Below are positions 21,058-30,771 of a stretch of DNA of 64,000 nt, in pieces (positions within the stretch are counted from its first letter, which is position 1; each line of letters opens with the position of its first letter). The notes beneath the pieces were generated by a model that had not been told where the DNA came from, ran no database searches, and worked only from the letters and a program-made list of their open reading frames with translations. The stretch comes from Fomes fomentarius. Lineage: Eukaryota > Basidiomycota > Agaricomycetes > Polyporales > Polyporaceae. The position numbers were made by a program, and so were the translations under genes. The DNA is taken from positions 186,001 to 250,000 of the forward strand of contig JABYQN010000004.1 of NCBI GenBank assembly GCA_022606135.1, written 5' to 3'.

Positions 21058-21599
21058 TGAAATAGAACGCGAGTCTGGGATTCGGACACAAACATTTCGG
21101 CGCACGTTGGCTTCCCCGCAAAACTCGCGGGTACTAGTCCCGAGGGCCACGAAGAGGCCTGCGCCACGAACGACCACAAGCCCGGTCGACCGTACCTCGG
21201 GGCCGGCGTCTTGAATCGAGGATCTGTTGCATGACCGTCTCGAAGCCGGTCCTCACAAACTACTACTACTACTATACTAAGTACTACGATGTGTCGAAGC
21301 ATCGTACTGTTGCAATATCGATTCGGTCGGCATGTGAGTGTCGAGGATTTGTTGTGTCGGTTCCACAGATAGCGTCAAGGTCGATGGTCAAATACCTAGT
21401 AGGATCGAGTGCGCAAGTCGCATGTCTTGAGCGATAGAGTGGCCGAAGTCAAATAGACCCGGCTCCTTGAAGGAGGTCGGCCGCTGAACATGGCTTGAAA
21501 TGGTCGTGGCAGGCATCCGCTCTGTGACGAATCCGTACCTTGGCCTTGTATCACGTCTTGCTGTCGTTGTTCTCCATGTGTTGAGCATCGATGCTTGAG

Positions 21600-22340
21600 C
21601 AGTCGAAGTCTTGCTGCAACGAGGACGGTCAACACCGCGGACCAGCCGCGTGTGACTCACCCATGCCCGCACGGGTATCCTAAACAAGGCGACATTAGTA
21701 TATGGAGGACGATATGAAACTGAATGATCATACCTTCGCCTTGATCCGGGTTTCGTGCGTTAATGGGCGTTTGTTGAGCAGTATTGAGAGTCATGGACGA
21801 ATGGTCGAGGTCTTGCTACCGCGAGGACGCGGACCCGCCACGTGTGACTCTCTAACTCTATGTCAGTAACCCATGCCCACATGAGTGTCCTAACCAAGGC
21901 GACATCAATATGTGAAGCGCGGTGACATGAAGCTGAGGGCTCGTACCTGCGCCTCGTATCACGTTTTTCTGGGACTGTTTCCCGTTCGTTGAGCATTAAA
22001 TCATACTTGATGGTCGAGGATCTTGCTGCTGCGAGGACAGTCAGCACCGCGGACCAGCCGCGTGTGACTCTCTAAGTCCATGTCGATACCCCATGCCCGC
22101 ATGGGTGTCCTAACCATGGCAACATCAATGAGAAGTGCGGCTCGATGAAGGTGAGAGATCGTACCTTTGTCTTGTACCCATTTGTCGTGCGCTGTTTCCC
22201 GTGCATGCATTAAGCATAGATGAGAACTATACTTGGGTGGTCGAGGTCGAGGTCTTGCTGCCGCGAGGACGATCAACACAGCGGACCTGCCGCGTGCGAC
22301 TCACAAGGTCCATGCCTGCATCTTGACGAGGCTCACGTCG
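21600..22340 (-). repeat. Tandem exon-like array, copy 2
   Basis: Four units are marked by CGGACCAGCCGC-like blocks near 21635, 21830, 22045 and 22275, about 200-230 bp apart. Each carries GTAYGA, CTGAT and TTAG splice-like signals on the minus strand. The open block between acceptor and next donor is about 103-105 bp. Confidence 0.65.
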
Positions 22341-22399
22341 AGACCTTATATATAGTAGCAAGAGGGATATGAGTACAGTACACGACCACGAAGCTAACA

Positions 22400-22560
22400 A
22401 TGAGTGAACATACCTGACCATGGTGCGACATTTGTTGCCGAAGTATATCCTAAGCAGATAGAGGAGTGTCGAAGGCCGGAGGGGAGAAGAGGGAGGGAGA
22501 AGGAAGTGGGTTCTGGGGAGAGAGGTCAGTCAAACCAGGCGACCTTATATACCCGAGAGA
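22400..22560 (-). promoter_or_regulatory. Module promoter-like block (beta), copy 2
   Basis: A TATATAAGG box (about 22546-22553), the CCCCAGAACCCACTTCC tract, then ATG at 22431 in ATGTCGCACCATGGTCAG followed directly by GTATGT, all on the minus strand. Confidence 0.5.
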
Positions 22561-23227
22561 CAGGAGGCTAAGCGCTCGACACTGCATGGTGCTTAGGTCG
22601 CTGCACTCCAAGTGCCACAAACGGGACTGAATGGCTGACACACTGCTTGGGCTGCTCTGGTATCCGAGCGGCACCCCGTCGCGGGTGGCTCAGTTTGGTG
22701 GGGCTTCCGAACGAGGCAGTGTATACCGACGGTTGAGTTTGTGATCGAACCGAGTGTTCAGGCTGGTACAGAATTGGATGTTGGAGCGCTGCGTTCTAGC
22801 CCAATTCCATTTGAGATTACCTGAGGATTGCAGTCTCGTGTTGGCTCTAGAACACAGGAAGGCGATGAATGTTTGAACGTTGACTCAGCCTACGCTGGCG
22901 CACCCGTTTGTTTCTCTGTTTGTTGTTATGGCTTGGACTCGAACACCGCTTCACTTCTCAGCTTCTGGTGACGCACAATCAGTAATCCGAACGCACAGAA
23001 TTGCAGTTGTATCACTGTCCGGGATTGATCCCCTAATCATCCCACCATCCCACCGCTGAGTTCGGCGAGATCATCTGAGATAGTGTAACGGACATTGTGT
23101 TCATGTGCACGTACGTTGTGCCCCTATGTGTATCCTTCGCTGTGGATATCATCGACGGAAAGCGAGACAGAACCAGATATTATTAAATGACATACGCACT
23201 CACAGGCATTTATAACACTGCGATTCC

Positions 23228-25279
23228 TCACGCATCCCGCTTCAAGATGATCAACTTCTCCGACCGCACCATCTCCAGCGCACCTCCTGACCTTTTCACA
23301 CCCTCGAACAGCCCATCCTTCAATGCACTCCTAACATTCCAATTGAACCGCCAACCGTCAAACCCGTCCACGACCGCGACCTCCGTCCATCCTTTCGCCG
23401 CGAGTGCAGAGGGTGAGTGAGAAAACGCCTCGACGATGAGGTGCGTGATCTCTTCGGAGCGAGTGAGGTCGTCCAAGGTGAGGTTCTCAGTCTTGTCGTA
23501 CACCCAGCTCGTGTGATGTGTGCCATTCAAGCTGGACACGAATGGTGGCGCGTTGTTATGCAAGAAGAGTGACGCGCCGGTTTGCGCAGCGAGGTTGCAG
23601 ATGTGTACGTGTACTGAAGTACGAAGTCAGACCAGACTCGGGACTCATGGAGGTTGTGAGAGGCCCGAGACGCACCGTTCTCTTCCGAAGCGTAGATCTG
23701 ATTGAATGCGCCCAAGGCGGCACCGCCTGGGTAGTTCGCGAACGACGAGCGCGAGGGAAGGAATGTTGCTGCACAATTCGCCGCTAGGAACGCCACGACG
23801 GCGAGGGAACACAAACGGCCGAAGAGGCTGCCTTTCCGTCGGCTGGTCCTGCACAACAAGGTCAGCATTGACGGTACATATGGCCGTAGATAGCGGATAT
23901 GAGGGACTTACAACCACGCAGCACCGCGCGCAGCAGCGATGTTGAATGCAGGCACGACGTAGATGACAAACCGCCATTCTTTGTGTGCAAGCCCGCTGAT
24001 GAGCAGGATGAAGGCAAGGTAGGGAATCAATGGCGCACGGATGCGAGAGTCTGAAAGGAGTCCAAAGGCGGAGAGCGGAAGGGACGAGAGGAGCAGCTTT
24101 GGCAGGTAGGAGGTCAGGTATGCGTGGAAAGGCGAGACCTAGTGGGAGATCGTATAAGTCGAGTGACGATGCAACGACTAGCAGAAAAATTGTAGTACGC
24201 ACACCCCATTCGGAGCTCTTGCCTTGCAGGACGTTAAAGTAGATGCCGTACAGCTCAGGCCAAAGTGGCCATTGACGCCAGAAGTACGAGTCTACCAGCG
24301 CAGGCAACGCTATGACACGGTCATCGTGAGTGGTGTGAGGACAAGGGAAAAGATGCTAAGCCAACATGCAGACAGCACACCCGAGATGAGACCAACCTTG
24401 ATGACATCGTAGAATGATGAGTACTGCAGCGCAACCTGTAGTGCCAGAGGGCCAAGAAGAAGTAGTATTTCAGAGCGGAAGACAACCGTAGTAAATGTCA
24501 GAAGGCCGATTGCCCAGGGCACACTGGATTTAGATGGACGAGTCGAGTTCGGCGCGCGGTCGACAAGATGGTAAAGAGCGATGTTTGCTGGAGAATCGTA
24601 GGGATGGGATATGGAATCATGTCGTTAGAGGTGGAAAGACGTACCAGGAAGTAGAGCAAACATGTTGGGGAGGGTGCGACTCATCCAGAACGGCAGGTGG
24701 AACTGCGTTATGGTGAGCAGTACAAACAGTATGCCCGTCGGCCTGCTGAACCTCCTCCACACCGCGCGACGGAGCATGCATAGTCCCATAGCATTCCAGC
24801 TGGCCAGAGCCATTCGAACTGAACATGACGCGAACGCATAGGCACGGAGGGTAGGTTGGGGAGAGATGAGGCAGAATTACTCACGAAGGACCTGGACATC
24901 AAACTTATCGGAGAATATCCCAAGCCACGACCCTATACGCAGACTGGCCCAAGTCGTCCACGCAAGTAGAATACTCCCAACAAACCATTGCGGAACGACG
25001 TCAGGAAAAGTGAAGTGGTCATACTAGCGAGCGTGAGGCGACGCATTCAGTGCATCCAGTGAGTGGCACGACATCGAGCAAAGAAAGGATACAAACACGA
25101 CAAACAGCGGTCAGCGCGAGCTTCGAAGACGTACAAGGAACGCATCGCGTACTTTAGGAAGGTTGGTAGCACCGACTCCGTACATGAGCACATCGTGGGT
25201 CCTCGACCTTCGTGAACGGTGCGAAAGACGGGTAGCTCAAGCCAGTGACGATCAGCGCGAGATCCAGAGCAGAGCTCAT
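23228..25279 (-). CDS. ALG12: ALG12-like alpha-1,6-mannosyltransferase (N-glycan precursor), damaged near the N-terminus
   Basis: ALG12 adds the eighth mannose to Man7GlcNAc2-PP-dolichol in the ER lumen. Hallmarks seen through about seven introns: FHLPFWMSRTLPNMFAL, FRSEILLLLGPLALQ, VDSYFWRQWPLWPELYGI, the HKEWRFVIYVVPAFN signature, AAARGAAW, FANYPGGAALG and a soluble C-terminal domain (VAVVDGFDGWRF). HKEWRF followed by IY favours ALG12 over ALG9 or PIG-B. The likely ATG is at 25279 (MSSALDLALIVTGLSY). After FTKVE the conserved ESFNxxA segment is missing and the frame is shifted: THDVLMYGVGATNLPK follows in another phase, around 25195-25215. As written, the protein would not read through, so this is either a recent pseudogene or a sequence error. 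Several hydrophobic spans fit a multipass ER protein. Confidence 0.85.
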
Positions 25280-26589
25280 GATGTTACAGGTCGAGCGTAG
25301 ACGGTCCGTAATGACGAAGTCCTCCGCGCGATGACGACGGGGTCGTGGTGGTCGGAGTCGGAGGGTCAGACTCGGCGCTGCTTCTCCTTGCCTTCCTACG
25401 CGTCAGGCGTATTTCCGTTCTTCGCCCTTGCTCAACCCGCGCAGCTGGTCATTGACTGGGTCGGCCTTGAATAGAGAAGACGTGAGAGTGCGCGATGGTA
25501 TGTCGGTCACCTACACATCTCTCGCGATATGGAAACCAGAGCCCACCTCAAGTAATAGTGGAGACTCCTTTCATCTTGAGGTTAGTACTACTTTGATGTC
25601 TTGAAGCAAAGTGGGTCGCCAGATGTGCTTGTGGGCGTAGCAATCGCCATGCTTTCGAGCTCATGTACATCCTCTCAATTTTACACCATGCATATGTTGT
25701 GCGAATACTGACATGTCATCTCGCTTTGCAGGCCTCCCTACCATCTGTCTGTTTCTCGTCTTCGCGCTGCTCAACGTAGTATCGTCCACGTAAATCCCCC
25801 CGACCGCCGTTGGAGGTGCACACATCGGACGCATAACTCATGCCATGGTTCTTCTAACCAGAACGAGGTATGTGACCTCATCCTCGCACTACTCCAAATT
25901 CCCGAACGAACGGACGACCTCCTTCAGGTGCTGATATGGCGTGGATGGTCTTGGTAGGAGACTATTCACATCATCAACCACCCCTTGACTGAACGACCCG
26001 CTTTCCTGTTGCAACCTGATACCCCGTTTAACGAGCCGTTTCATCGTGCATCTCCGGCAGTTCGCAACTGACGCGCCTCAGTCTTAGCGCTATCACGTTC
26101 AAGTTCACTGTTGGGCCAACTCAGATGTAGTCTGTCTGAGAGGCGGTGTGCTGTCTAACTATAGGTTATGGACTGCGCGAGAAGACTAGCGCACTGGAAT
26201 AGACGGCAAGGAATTCCATAGTGACAAACATAGAGAAACAAGTGTATGGCGCCTCTCTGAGTTTAGGCTGAGTCGACGGTCAACCATACACTGTCATCCT
26301 GTGTTCTAGAGCCAACACGAGACTGCAATACTCCTGTGATCTCCTTGGGCTAGAATGCAGCGCCTCACGCCCCACCTCCGGCTTCCTGTTCTCTACCAGC
26401 CTGAACACTCGGTTCGATCACAAACTCAACCGTCGATGTACACTGCCTCGTTCGGAAACACCCCCAAAGCGAGCCACCCGCGACTCGGATACGAGAGCAG
26501 CCCAAGTAGTATGTCAGCCATTCAGCCTCCTTTGTGACACTTGTAGTGCAGTAGCCTAAGCACCGTTTGGTGTCGAGCGCTTAGCCTCC

Positions 26590-26750
26590 TGTCTCTCGGG
26601 TATATAAGCTCGCCTGGTTTGACTGACCTCTCTCCCCAGAACCCACTGCCTTCTCCCTCCTTCTACTCCCCTCCGGCCTTCGACACTCCTCTACCTGCTT
26701 AGGACATGTTTTCGACAACAGCTATCGCACCCTGGTCAGGTATGTTGACT
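26590..26750 (+). promoter_or_regulatory. Module promoter-like block (beta), copy 3
   Basis: TATATAAG at 26601, then CCCCAGAACCCACT and a GGTCAG/GTATGT splice-donor-like end near 26740. The ATG of the ATGTCGCACC block is lost here (reads CTATCGCACC). Confidence 0.45.
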
Positions 26751-26839
26751 CATATTTCAGCTTTGTAGTCGTGTACTGTACTCATATTCATCTTGGTACA
26801 AATACAAGGTCTCGACGTGAGCCTCTTCAAGACGCAGGC

Positions 26840-27720
26840 ATGAACCTTGTGACTCGTACGCGGCAGGTCCGCAGTGTTGACCGTCCTTGCGGTAGCAAGA
26901 ACCCGGCCACCCAAGTATGACTCTCATCAACGTTCAACGAACGAGAAACAAGGCACGAAAACGGGATCAATCAAGGTATGATCACTCCATTTCATGTAGC
27001 CTCCGTATACTGATATTACCTTGTTTAGGGTACTCATGCGGGCATGGGTTACCAACATGGATTAGGCGCGTCGCATGCGGCTGGTCCGCGGTATTGACCG
27101 TCCTTCGGCAGCAAGATTTTCGACCACCCAACTAAGAATGGGAAACAACCGAAGACAAAGGTATGTATATCAAGGTGTGATCCCTCCACTTCCTCCTCTG
27201 CGCGTCTGGACTGATATCGCCTTGGTTAGAACACCCATGCGGGCATGGGCTATCGACATGTACCTAGTGTGAGTCACACGCGGCTGGTCCGTGGGGTTGA
27301 TCGTACTCGCGGTAGCAAGATCTCGACCATTCAAGTATGGATCTGATTGATCCTCAGCAAACGGGCAACGACGAAACATCATCTGACTGATGGCCAAGGT
27401 ATGATCACTCAATTTCATATTGTTGTCCATATATTGATTTCGCCTTGGTTAGGCATGCGGGCATGGGTTATCGACATGGATTAGGCGTGTCGCATTATGC
27501 GGCTGGCCCGTGGTGTTGACCGTCCTCGTGGCAGCAAGACCTCAACCACCAAGTATGAATCTCTTCAATGCTCAAGAACGGGAAACAACGAAAGAAACAC
27601 GCACTACAAGGCCAAGGTATGATACCTCATGTCACCGCGCTTCATCTACTCACGTAGCGTTGGTTAGGCCACCCGTGCGGGCATGGGCGAGTCGCATGTG
27701 GCCGGTCCGTGGGGTTGACA
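26840..27720 (+). repeat. Tandem exon-like array, copy 3
   Basis: Five units, with TTGACCGTCC-type blocks near 26877, 27095, 27297, 27517 and 27715. A typical unit reads 3' splice-like TTAG, then ACACCCATGCGGGCATGGG, then a block that can encode MDLVSHTRLVRGVDRPRGSK-type peptides, then a GTATGA donor-like site. Unit length is about 205-220 bp here. Confidence 0.65.
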
Positions 27721-28074
27721 ATACACTTCCGACAACAAGATGGCTACCGTTGCGATCCCGCCACCCCGCCTATGGAAGACATGACCGCTGAGGGTTGAGA
27801 TGCGGACGATATGGTTCACCACCCGTTCATCACCTGGAGCGTCGCCATACAGCCCTGGTCAATCCTTCCTCAAGACAGGCCGTGGTCTGCAGTGCGTAAC
27901 CAGGTGTTGACACTATCGCATACTACTCACGCGCCATGTAGAGACGTTCAGCGCCCTGAGGTGGTCCTGGACTGTCCCTTAAGCTTGCGAGATTGGAATC
28001 ATGAATAGTTTGCCATCAAGAACCGTCACACTTGAGTACGTCCATGTTCAGGTCGCTCGCTATATGCGTCACAT

Positions 28075-28428
28075 ATGTTCGGCCGCTTAGACAGATTTTC
28101 CACTGGATCATCTTCTGAAGCAGATAAACAGCAACGACTTCCCGAGAATGAAGAAACTAACAACGTTGCTATCATGAGCGACACGAGTGAACGACACCTC
28201 ACAAATAAGATCTGCATTCAAACCTTGGCCGGAACGGTTTCGACATCTCCCACAACTTACCTAGACCTCAAGGACATGACACGTATGCGACATCTCGGAG
28301 CCCGGGGCCCCGATAAAAATACGGGCGGCTCATGTTTCACAAGACTGCTAAGCGGATTCTTTACAGCGGCGGCGACTGACTATCATGCGCGGGATTCACA
28401 GGGACAAGGACTTTCGACCTCTCGATGA
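28075..28428 (+). CDS. Hypothetical open frame in the gamma block
   Basis: A 117-codon open frame begins MFGRLDRFSTGSSSEADKQ and runs through SDTSERHLTNKICIQTLAGT to a stop at 28428. The corresponding frames in copies 1 and 6 carry a TAG after EADK. Between copies 1 and 3 the SDTSERH part differs by substitutions and a 6-nt (in-frame) length change, which hints at past coding constraint. The family is unknown. It may be an exon of a larger module gene. Confidence 0.3.
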   Translation: MFGRLDRFSTGSSSEADKQQRLPENEETNNVAIMSDTSERHLTNKICIQTLAGTVSTSPTTYLDLKDMTRMRHLGARGPDKNTGGSCFTRLLSGFFTAAATDYHARDSQGQGLSTSR

Positions 28429-28605
28429 CATCCGTGTACTGACAGCGCGATATGACACTCTACTCAGTGGATATCCTTAACACCGGTAGTGAGCAGAACC
28501 TGCCCTCATGGGTCTGGTGCGACTTACGCGAGGCCACGGTACTAACCTCTATACTAGGCTTGTGGATGACATCTCGCGACTCGGACGATATGGTGCTCGC
28601 CAGTC

Positions 28606-28914
28606 ATGGCTTGGACGACCTACCTACCAACATCCTCGGCAGCAGCGGCTACTGAAACACTCACAACTTCGGATTCGAACAAGACCGCGCCCGTGAATCA
28701 TACGTTGTCCGACCTGCTCGGGAGACATCTGGACCACATCTGCGACGAACGTTTTATGACCCTTGGCGGCAAGACGCCTTGGTGCGCTGTTCTTGGTGAC
28801 CCGCTGGCGTATTCGAATTCAAGAGAGGCCACGCTATCGCAGAGTGCAGACTTGGACACTCGACTGCGAAATAAACGATTAGTGATGGTCACTTCTCGAT
28901 GCCATGCTCAGTAA
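28606..28914 (+). CDS. Hypothetical open frame, gamma/delta border
   Basis: A 102-codon frame with LSDLLGRHLDHICDERF and TPWCAVLGDPLAYSNS. Copy 6 has the same sequence with a one-base loss near 61317 that breaks the frame, so if it was coding it is decaying there. I do not recognise it. Confidence 0.25.
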   Translation: MAWTTYLPTSSAAAATETLTTSDSNKTAPVNHTLSDLLGRHLDHICDERFMTLGGKTPWCAVLGDPLAYSNSREATLSQSADLDTRLRNKRLVMVTSRCHAQ

Positions 28915-29402
28915 GTGAGCTCACCGAGATGCCGGCTATGTTCGATGCTGCGCCACCGCTCAATACATCTGACTTGCACGCTTGACCCTACTAGGTGTTG
29001 TACCGATCGACATTGTGCGCAGACTACGCAACCGACACAACACGTACCCGACACTCACGCGCCACTTCGTATCGACATCGCGCACTAGTACAATGTTTCG
29101 AACCGTCGTAGTACTTAGTATAGTAGAAGCCGCTTCGAGACGGTCATGCAACAGACCCTCGATTCAAGACGCCGGCCCCGAGGTACGGTCGACCGGACAT
29201 GTGGTCGTTCCTGGCGCAGGCCTCTTCGTGGCCCTCGGGACTAGTACCTGCATCTTTTGCAGGGAAGCCAACGTGCGCCGAAATATTTGTGTCCGAGTCC
29301 TGGACTCGTGTTCAGTTACAGTTGATCTACTGTTTGTAATCGTCAAAAAAAAACTTGTTGTTCCACACATATGAGCCTCCGCCGCATCGCTTGTGTGCTC
29401 GC

Positions 29403-30346
29403 ATGATGGCTTCACTCAACGACCAACGGCCTTATGTTCCATTCATCTTTCGCCTCCTTCAGCAACATCGCCAGCTAGCCCCCACCAAGACCATCGACCG
29501 GTCGTTCAACCCTTTTCCCCATAACTCTCCCGAGGACGTTCAATATCTCCACAAGATGATTTTGGAGAAGTACGCTCCTGACCAGAGGAGTGTCGTGCCG
29601 GGTAAGACGGACGAAGAAAGACGTCCCCTCAGCGCCACGCTTGGACTCCACATAGTTATCACGCGATGGCTGTCTATGACTGGACCACCGCATCTGTCGC
29701 GCGCATGGTGTTCATGAAAGTGTTCCAGTACACCACCAGCCTTGGCACCGAACCCTATCCCCTCGACCGAGCCAGCATCGCCCTCACGATCTGGCTGTCC
29801 AGCTGGGATACATACCGCCCAGACGAACCCGACTACATGAACGCCTTCCTGATGAAACCCGCGCATCCAGCGGCCGAGATCGCGCAGCAATTGGACGATG
29901 TCGCTGCTGAGCTCCAGCAGTTCAGCTCAGTCGAGAATAGCCTTCCGCTCGCTGCCGCGATCCAGTCCCTTCCACAAACCTGGATCTTGCAAATGCCATA
30001 CCTGTTCAGCGGGCAGGTCGATGTGTGCCAGATGGGTGTCAGCAAGATCGCAATCGAGCTGTCGGAGTTCCCGGGCAACGCGGGGCCAGTCGGTAAGGTC
30101 CTAAAACGCTGCCGCGGTCTAGTAGCTCCGACCAAGATCGTTTTGGCGTTCACAGATCCAGAGTGCGACGCGAAACACTACTCGAAAGGCATCCTACTCA
30201 TTTCTCCAGACATCCGTCGAGTCGCTAGTCTAGAGGAAGACGGCGTACAGCACCTCGAGCTCCGCGCGCAATGTCGTCTACCTCCACATTTTCGTCGACG
30301 ACGTCCAGCTCCAGTCGTGCAACCTCACGCTCGTCTCCACTCGTGA
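29403..30346 (+). pseudogene. Unrecognised module gene, degenerate (copy 3)
   Basis: The first block (29403-29601) starts MMASLNDQRPYVPFIFRLLQ and includes SPEDVQYLHKMILEKYAPDQ. A GTAAGA donor at 29602 follows. The second open block (29666 onward) reads VFMKVFQYTTSLGTEPYPLD, WLSSWDTYRPDEPDYMNAFL and TWILQMPYLFSGQVDVCQMG. At the best splice sites the two frames do not join in phase. Copy 6 keeps a better acceptor (CTATCAG) but is also out of phase. Near 30110 a short deletion removes the AAAVASFLQP end seen in copies 1 and 6. The protein is unknown to me; it always lies next to the FunK1 tail. Confidence 0.45.
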
Positions 30347-30771
30347 TGCGTGGGTCCAGGCGGATGCCAACCGATACAGTGGCGCGAACAAGTGCTTGCT
30401 CTTGTAAACATTCGCGTGCCCTGGTTTCGGCCGGAAGTACAACGACGACAGCGCCGTCTCCTCCGACTAGACTGCTACGCGTCTCGCGTCTCACCCGGTA
30501 CAACTGACTGGCTCTTCATGAACTAGTAGTCATTTCGTAGTACACTTACGAGTAGACACGGACGTTCTTTGTACTACGGACCACAAATGCTTACCGTCAT
30601 TCACTATGCCATGCCCTCGACAGGTTTTAGATATCCACACGAGGAGTAGCGAACCTAGTAGTTGAGTGTCGGAAAGGGTCGCGCCCATCGTATTAGTAGG
30701 CATACCACGCCCGCGGAACTTATTACGAAGGCCCGTGATACAATCCGCAGAGAAATCATGCACTAGGTGTA
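30347..30771. other. Spacer between the module gene and the FunK1 3' end
   Basis: This is nearly identical to 62940-63360. A frame in its left part (about 30265-30408) reads LHIFVDDVQLQSCNLTLVST and ends NKCLLL before a TAA, which has the look of the C-terminus of a secreted enzyme, but I cannot name the family. Confidence 0.3.

Larger units (their letters stand above)
21058..22960 (-). repeat. Module copy 2, minus orientation
   Basis: It contains the delta block (21060-21300), a shortened link to the array (about 21600-22340), the beta block (22400-22560) and the start of alpha (from about 22790). Most of the gamma block is missing compared with copy 1. It lies on the opposite side of ALG12 from copy 3 and in the opposite orientation, so ALG12 sits inside an inverted pair. 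Confidence 0.75.
25290..30770 (+). repeat. Module copy 3, plus orientation (most complete)
   Basis: It starts immediately upstream of the ALG12 start codon. Order: alpha (25300-26350), beta (26590-26750), tandem array (26840-27720), gamma (27720-28960), delta (29050-29340), then the degenerate gene at 29403 and a tail up to the FunK1 stop codon. From about 28.0 kb onward it is nearly identical to 60.6-63.4 kb. Alpha includes intact pre-insertion sites for two elements found in copy 5: TA at 25855-25856 and TTGCAACC at 26009-26016. Confidence 0.8.

Noticed and set aside
23645..24307. Long open frame on the minus strand as a separate gene
   Set aside because: It runs through ALG12 introns; the proper reading uses spliced exons in other frames.
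26355..26537. 60-codon open frame in alpha
   Set aside because: Not conserved as a frame in other alpha copies.
29833..30153. Minus-strand frame opposite the module gene
   Set aside because: No domain, and it mirrors the better plus-strand frame.
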